Part shown: one piece after another, positions 59,168 through 64,000 of the stretch
Layout: every line of letters begins with the position of its first letter
How positions within the stretch are numbered: position 1 is the first letter of the stretch
From: Henriciella sp.
GTDB taxonomy: Bacteria > Pseudomonadota > Alphaproteobacteria > Caulobacterales > Hyphomonadaceae
Reading direction: 5' to 3'
DNA length: 64,000 nt
NCBI GenBank assembly: GCA_017642885.1
Contig: JAEPOM010000002.1
Coordinates: 273,735-337,734 of the forward strand
Notes under the pieces: model-generated
What the model was told of the DNA's origin: nothing
What the model saw: the letters and a program-made list of their open reading frames with translations, nothing else
Databases searched by the model: none
Made by a program: the position numbers and the translations under genes

Positions 59168-60328
59168 ATGAGTGAATTGATCCGTGAACCCTATCTGGTG
59201 CTGCATCAGGAGTCGTCTAGCTTCAAGGACGTTTATGGCGGCGCTGGCGCGACAGTCGTCGTCGAATGTATGAGGATCTATAAAAGAGGCTCCACGTCGA
59301 AATCCGTGATTGTGTTCTCACACCCGATCGGCTCTGGCGCGTTCCTACCTCTGGTCTCTGCGCTCGCGCATGCCGGGCACCACGTCATCTATTGCAACCC
59401 TCGCTATCGCGGCAATGATACAGCACTGATCATGGAAAAATGCGTCGCCGATCTCGGGGCCTGCCTGAGCCATGCGCGTGAGAAGCTTGGCTATGAGATA
59501 ATTGTTCTGGGCGGCTGGTCTGGCGGCGGATCGCTGTCTCTGTTGTATCAGGATCAAGCCGAAAACCCGACCCTTACCCACACGCCTGCTGGTGACGCCT
59601 ATGACCTGACGGCTCTGCCTCTACCGCCTGTGCAAGGGATCATGCTGCTAGCCGCGCATATCAGCCGGGCCATGACGCTCACAGAATGGATCGACCCGTC
59701 CATCACAGATGAAACCAAGCCGTTCGAGCGGTCGGCTGAGCTCAATATCTACGATCCCGACAACCCCAATCAGCCCGCTTACACCGCCGCCTATGAGGCG
59801 CGATATCGGGCCGAGCAGATTGCGCGCAATCGGCGGATTACCGCCTGGGCCCAGCAGACATTGGAAGACCTACGCAAGTCCGGGGAACCAAATGCTGAGC
59901 GCGCCTTCACGGTACACGGAACCATGGCGGATCTGCGCTGGACGGATCCAAGCCAGGATCCTTCCGATCGCAGGCCGCATGAATGCTATCTCGGCGTTCC
60001 GAAAGTCGCGAATGACGGTCCGGTCGGCCTGGCGCGGTTTTCAACCCTGCGCTCCTGGCTCAGCCAATGGGGATATGACACCACCAACGCCACCGGGCTC
60101 GGCAATGCAGAGCGGATCACCTGTCCCGTCCTGGTCATCAACAATACGGCGGATCTCGCCTGCACGCCCAGCCATGCCCAGCGCTTGTTCGATGCAGTCG
60201 GGCACGATGACAAAGAGCATCACGACATCAAGGACGCAGATCACTATTACATTGAGCGCCCCGGCCTTTTGCCTGTGGCAGTCGGGATCTGTTCGGACTG
60301 GATGTCACGCAAAGGGTTTGCGAGCTGA
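59168..60328 (+). CDS. Alpha/beta hydrolase
   Basis: IVFSHPIGSGAFLPLVSALAHAGHHVIYCNPRYRGND; LGGWSGGGSLSLLY nucleophile elbow. Confidence 0.8.
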   Translation: MSELIREPYLVLHQESSSFKDVYGGAGATVVVECMRIYKRGSTSKSVIVFSHPIGSGAFLPLVSALAHAGHHVIYCNPRYRGNDTALIMEKCVADLGACLSHAREKLGYEIIVLGGWSGGGSLSLLYQDQAENPTLTHTPAGDAYDLTALPLPPVQGIMLLAAHISRAMTLTEWIDPSITDETKPFERSAELNIYDPDNPNQPAYTAAYEARYRAEQIARNRRITAWAQQTLEDLRKSGEPNAERAFTVHGTMADLRWTDPSQDPSDRRPHECYLGVPKVANDGPVGLARFSTLRSWLSQWGYDTTNATGLGNAERITCPVLVINNTADLACTPSHAQRLFDAVGHDDKEHHDIKDADHYYIERPGLLPVAVGICSDWMSRKGFAS

Positions 60329-60370
60329 CGCGCGCTTGGCGTTGTCTCGCCGTTCCGATAGAGTTGCGAC

Positions 60371-61129
60371 ATGAATGAAGCTTCGGTCCTTGCCCAGCAC
60401 ATAGGCGCCGCCGACCGCGTTGTCGTGTTCACCGGCGCTGGCATCTCCACCGAAAGCGGTATCCCCGACTTTCGGTCGCCTGGTGGTGTCTGGTCGAAGA
60501 TGCAACCGATCTACTTTCAGGATTTTGTGTCTGATCGAGAGGCGCGGCGAGAGAGCTGGCGGCGCGTGTTCAATCGCACCGAAGGCTGGACCGGTGCAGA
60601 ACCGAACGCAGGGCACTTCGCGATCTCCAAACTGGTTGAGTTGGGCAAGATTACCAGCGTCGTGACCCAGAATGTCGACAATCTGCATCAGAATGCAGGG
60701 GTCCCGGATGAGAAAGTCATCGAGGTGCATGGCAGCGCATCCTACGCCAAATGCCTGCAGTGCGGGAAACGCTATGAGTACGAAGCTCTGAAGCCCCGCT
60801 GGGAGGCTGATGAGGATCTTACCTGCGACTTCTGCACAGGATTGTTGAAATCCGGGACGATTTCGTTCGGGCAGGCCATGCCCGAAGACAAGATGACGTT
60901 CGCAGAGAGCGAGGCGCTGTCCTGCGACTTGATGATCGCACTTGGATCATCGCTCGTCGTCTATCCGGCAGCCAATATCCCGATCATCGCCAAGCAAAAC
61001 GGCGCGAAGTACATTATCGTCAATCGCGAAGAAACTGAGCATGACGTCTATGCCGACGCAGTGTTCAATACCGAAATCGGCCCCTTGCTGCGCGAAACCA
61101 TGACAGAGCTGGATCTACCCCTCTCTTGA
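60371..61129 (+). CDS. cobB: NAD-dependent deacylase (sirtuin)
   Basis: VVVFTGAGISTESGIPDFRSPGGVWSKMQPI; TQNVDNLHQNAGV; CxxC zinc ribbon. Confidence 0.95.
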   Translation: MNEASVLAQHIGAADRVVVFTGAGISTESGIPDFRSPGGVWSKMQPIYFQDFVSDREARRESWRRVFNRTEGWTGAEPNAGHFAISKLVELGKITSVVTQNVDNLHQNAGVPDEKVIEVHGSASYAKCLQCGKRYEYEALKPRWEADEDLTCDFCTGLLKSGTISFGQAMPEDKMTFAESEALSCDLMIALGSSLVVYPAANIPIIAKQNGAKYIIVNREETEHDVYADAVFNTEIGPLLRETMTELDLPLS

Positions 61130-61363
61130 GCAGGTGCACAATTGGTTTGAATCGCAACTATACGACACGGATTCACGCCTCAACATCCCAATAGCTACAT
61201 CAGCGGCATGACTGCGCTGTCGCTCCCCTTTTCTAGATCACGGATATGTGCTTTGAGGATCTCCGTTGCACTGCACAACACCTCTTTACCCGAGGGCAAG
61301 CAGTACCCATATGTGCATAGCAGGCGGGGCCTGCTGTGAAATATCCGATAGGGAGGGCGAGCT

Positions 61364-61729
61364 TTGCTGGTCAATATGTTGAAGGGTAAACTCCACGCGG
61401 CAACTGTGACGCAGTGCGACGTATATTATGAGGGATCGGTTTCTATCGACCAGGATCTCCTCGACGCCGCCGGTATTCTGCCCCACGAGCGCGTAGATAT
61501 CTGGAACATCACAAATGGCGAGCGGATCTCCACCTATGCGATTGAAGCCCCACGTGGCTCTCGCACGATTGGCGTTAATGGCGGCGCGGCCCGCAAATTT
61601 GCGATGGGCGACCGCGTCGTGATCGCAGCGTTCGTCCAGATGGAAGCCGAACTCGCGCGCCAGCATAAGCCACACGTGGCACTGATGGATGAGCACAACA
61701 ACATCAAGACACCGAGCGCGGCTTACTAA
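61364..61729 (+). CDS. panD: Aspartate 1-decarboxylase
   Basis: [34 protein letters not shown] with GS autocleavage site; TTG start at 61364 with ggaggg SD upstream. Confidence 0.95.
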   Translation: MLVNMLKGKLHAATVTQCDVYYEGSVSIDQDLLDAAGILPHERVDIWNITNGERISTYAIEAPRGSRTIGVNGGAARKFAMGDRVVIAAFVQMEAELARQHKPHVALMDEHNNIKTPSAAY

Positions 61730-61768
61730 GCCGACCCGAATTCAAGCACAGTTTGAGATGCTTGGGAT

Positions 61769-61795
61769 AAGCCCGCCTAATTGGCGGGCTTTCTC
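61769..61795 (+). terminator. Rho-independent terminator of panD
   Basis: AAGCCCGCC-TAATT-GGCGGGCTT then TCTC; overlaps the end of the convergent SIMPL gene. Confidence 0.6.
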
Positions 61796-62619
61796 AATTC
61801 GAACACAACATTGACGGTTACAGAGTAGCCGACTTCGCCGCTCGCAATCGGCGTCGATCGATCCATGCTGCGCGCTTCTGCCATCATCGCCATAGGCTGC
61901 GGGCGCATACCGCCACTTTCGGCAATCGTGACGACCCGTGCGACTTCGTAACCAGACGCTGCCGCATAGAGCTCAGCCCGGGCGATCGCTTCTTTCATAG
62001 CGATATCGCGCGCCGCATTCTTGGCCGCCCGATCATCCTCCAGAGCGAAGTTCAAGCCGCTAAACGTGTTCCCGCCAGCCGATACCAGCGCGTCCATGGT
62101 CTCGCCCAGATTGTCGAGATCTCTGACCTTCACGGTGAGCTGGTTCGACGCCTGATAGCCGGTCAGGCGCGGCTGACCGTTGTCGCGATTGGAGTAATCA
62201 TATTGCGGCTGCAGAGAGAAATTCGAGGTCTGCATGTCACGCCGGTCCACGTCCGCTGCTGTGAGCGCATCGAACACGCCATTCATCGCCGCCGAGTTCG
62301 CCGTCATCGCTTCCTGAGCGGTGGAGCCTTGTGTCTGCACGCCTGCATTGAGGAAGGCGATATCCGGCTCGCGATTGACTGAGCCCTCAGCCGAGATGCT
62401 AAGCGTGGTCTCTGGCTGGATGGAGTTTGGATGCGTGGTTTCGATCGGATCAGCATTCGGCGTGATCGTTGGTTCCGGCGCAGAGGCCGCCGCCAACTCC
62501 ACGGGTTCTGACCCGGTCGCCGTGCTTTCGCCGGACTGACCGCCGCCACAGGCTGCCAGGGTCACCAGAGCCAGGCCCGAAAACCCGGCCATCAATCCAC
62601 TTTTGTACGTCACTGTCAT
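61777..62619 (-). CDS. SIMPL (DUF541) domain lipoprotein
   Basis: LVTLAACGGG lipobox; TTLSISAEGSVNREPDIAFLNAGVQTQGSTAQEAMTANSAAMNGVFDAL. Confidence 0.9.
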   Translation of the reverse strand: MTVTYKSGLMAGFSGLALVTLAACGGGQSGESTATGSEPVELAAASAPEPTITPNADPIETTHPNSIQPETTLSISAEGSVNREPDIAFLNAGVQTQGSTAQEAMTANSAAMNGVFDALTAADVDRRDMQTSNFSLQPQYDYSNRDNGQPRLTGYQASNQLTVKVRDLDNLGETMDALVSAGGNTFSGLNFALEDDRAAKNAARDIAMKEAIARAELYAAASGYEVARVVTIAESGGMRPQPMAMMAEARSMDRSTPIASGEVGYSVTVNVVFELRKPAN

Positions 62620-62720
62620 GCGTCCCTCCATGAGGTTCAAAAAACTTGCAGTCTCTATTGAATTGCGCCATTGCGGCGAGATCAAGTCTGGCGTTTTATA
62701 CTTGCGTTCATCTTGAACAA

Positions 62721-62797
62721 GGGCCTGTAGCTCAGTTGGTTAGAGCGGACCGCTCATAACGGTCTGGTCGGGGGTTCAAGTCCCTCCGGGCCCACCA
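62721..62797 (+). tRNA. tRNA with anticodon CAT (probably tRNA-Ile2; tRNA-Met not excluded)
   Basis: Cloverleaf GGGCCTG TA GCTC AGTTGGTTA GAGC G GACCG CTCATAA CGGTC TGGTC GGGGG TTCAAGT CCCTC CGGGCCC ACCA; encoded CCA. Confidence 0.92.
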
Positions 62798-63928
62798 CTC
62801 CGCACTTTGGGACGCGGCTATCCCCTAACAGTCTGAACGGCAAAGATATTTTCTCCTTTTCTACGGTTCTAAATCCTGAACCTCGTTTGTATGGAATTTG
62901 ACCGCAGAAGGACAGTTTCAGGACGGCTCTTCGGTCTTCATACCGTCCATTTCTCCAAATTTCACAAGGGTTTGCGAGAAACGCCAACGCGGTTCTAGTT
63001 TTTGACTTAAGACTGCCTTTTGGCGTTGTGCGAGTCTCCAGTTGTTCTCCTAGTTGGGCTTTCCGTTTCTCAAGTTCTGTAATGCGAGCTTCATATGCGG
63101 AGATTAGAGTTGGACTCTCTGCTTGAACCACACGGTCCACTAAGCCTGAAATCTGCTGATCAGCTTGATTCAGTTCTTTCTTGATGGAAGCGGCAAGCGC
63201 TCTTTGAGAAACCGTGTTCTGTTCGAAGATATCTTTGATCATTGCGCCGACCAATTCGACAAGCGTGCGGCTGGGCTGAAGGGATTTCAGCAAAGTTTCA
63301 AACTCGCCTTCTAGATCATCTCGGCGAATAGATTTGCCGTAGCTTTCGCATCCCTTTGTGCCGCACAGGTAGTATGGGTAACGTTTGGATCTGCCTCGAC
63401 TGAAGCTCGAATACAGTGGCGCATCGCAATCCCCACAGGTCACAAAACCGCGTAACGCGAAGTCCTCACCGGAGTTTGCTCTTTGAGGGGCATGCGAACG
63501 ACCCGCGAGACGGTCCTGAATCTTCAAATGCGTCTCATAAGAAATAAGCGCAGGGTGGCGACCTTTTCGAAGGGAAACGCCCCACGGCTCATAGAGCAGA
63601 TATCCCGCATATAGAGGGTTCGCTAAATGGTCTCTAATAGAAGAAGCCGACAACTTACCCGTTGGGGATGGATAAGCCGGATGATTTTCTAGATATCGCT
63701 TCACCTCGGCTTGCGTCGTCAATCGCTCGCCCGCAAACGCCTCTAACGCTTCCGACATGGCTGCGGCTGCTGGTTCGTTTCGGATTAGAACATTGCCCCC
63801 GCCTTTTTGTTTTTTCCATGTGTATGCGGGAGGAGGAGGAAACACCGCATATCCATTCAACAGCCGGGCGCGCATCCGATTCACAACCTGCTCTGAGTTC
63901 TTCTGAGAGTGGTGTTGCGCCACTGGTC
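62754..63928 (-). pseudogene. Serine recombinase, N-terminal catalytic domain missing; C-terminus reads antisense into the tRNA
   Basis: AQHHSQKNSEQVVNRMRARLLNGYAVFPPPPAYTWKK, LANPLYAGYLLYEPWGVSLRKGRHPALIS, zinc ribbon CGDCDAPLY...YYLCGTKGCESYGKS; ends VVGPEGLEPPTRPL*. No resolvase domain upstream before 64000. Confidence 0.8.
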
Positions 63929-64000
63929 TGCCCCACTGAGGTGGTCCACCGGTTTTGTTAGTCCGGCGGTTTCCACGTAGCAGCGATCATGCTGCTACCT
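63929..64000. mobile_element. Terminus of an IS-like element (body beyond window)
   Basis: TGCCCCACTGAGGTGGTCCACCGGTTTTGTTAGTCCGGCGG begins exactly where recombinase homology stops; resembles an IS end in style (not verified). Confidence 0.5.

Noticed and set aside
1-64000. CRISPR array, rRNA operon or complete prophage
   Set aside because: No regularly spaced repeats, rRNA sequence or phage structural genes were seen; the only mobile signals are at 62.7-64 kb.

Overview
This 64 kb window is mostly ordinary alphaproteobacterial chromosome; the gene content looks like Hyphomonadaceae/Caulobacterales, which is an inference from the proteins and not a computed placement. I recognise about 63 credible protein-coding genes. 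Core genes are amn, purK-purE, nth, hisF-hisE, accA, purQ, purL, pheA, serC-GNAT-serA, secA, argJ, mutT, cobB and panD. There are two cytochrome P450s (one clearly CYP153-like), two TonB-dependent receptors (one ZnuD-like with His/Asp/Glu-rich loops next to a MerC-domain protein), SelO, a CpeT-like lipoprotein, a Baeyer-Villiger-type monooxygenase, a penicillin acylase family hydrolase and an orphan Flp-type pilin. One tRNA with anticodon CAT lies near the right end. The only clearly accessory segment is 62.7-64 kb: a serine recombinase lacking its N-terminal catalytic domain reads antisense into the tRNA and ends in the sequence GPEGLEPPTRPL, and it is cut at its 5' end by an IS-like terminus. 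The best leads outside plain annotation are: (i) twin 14-bp palindromes 42 bp apart upstream of the CYP153 gene; (ii) two SD-sequestering leader hairpins, before a cupin lipoprotein gene and before serC; (iii) a MerT/MerP-like metal cluster with no reductase or regulator next to it; (iv) a BIME-like paired palindrome with compensatory changes; (v) the tRNA-recombinase junction. I found no CRISPR array, and I do not see a clear-cut new defence or biosynthetic system.
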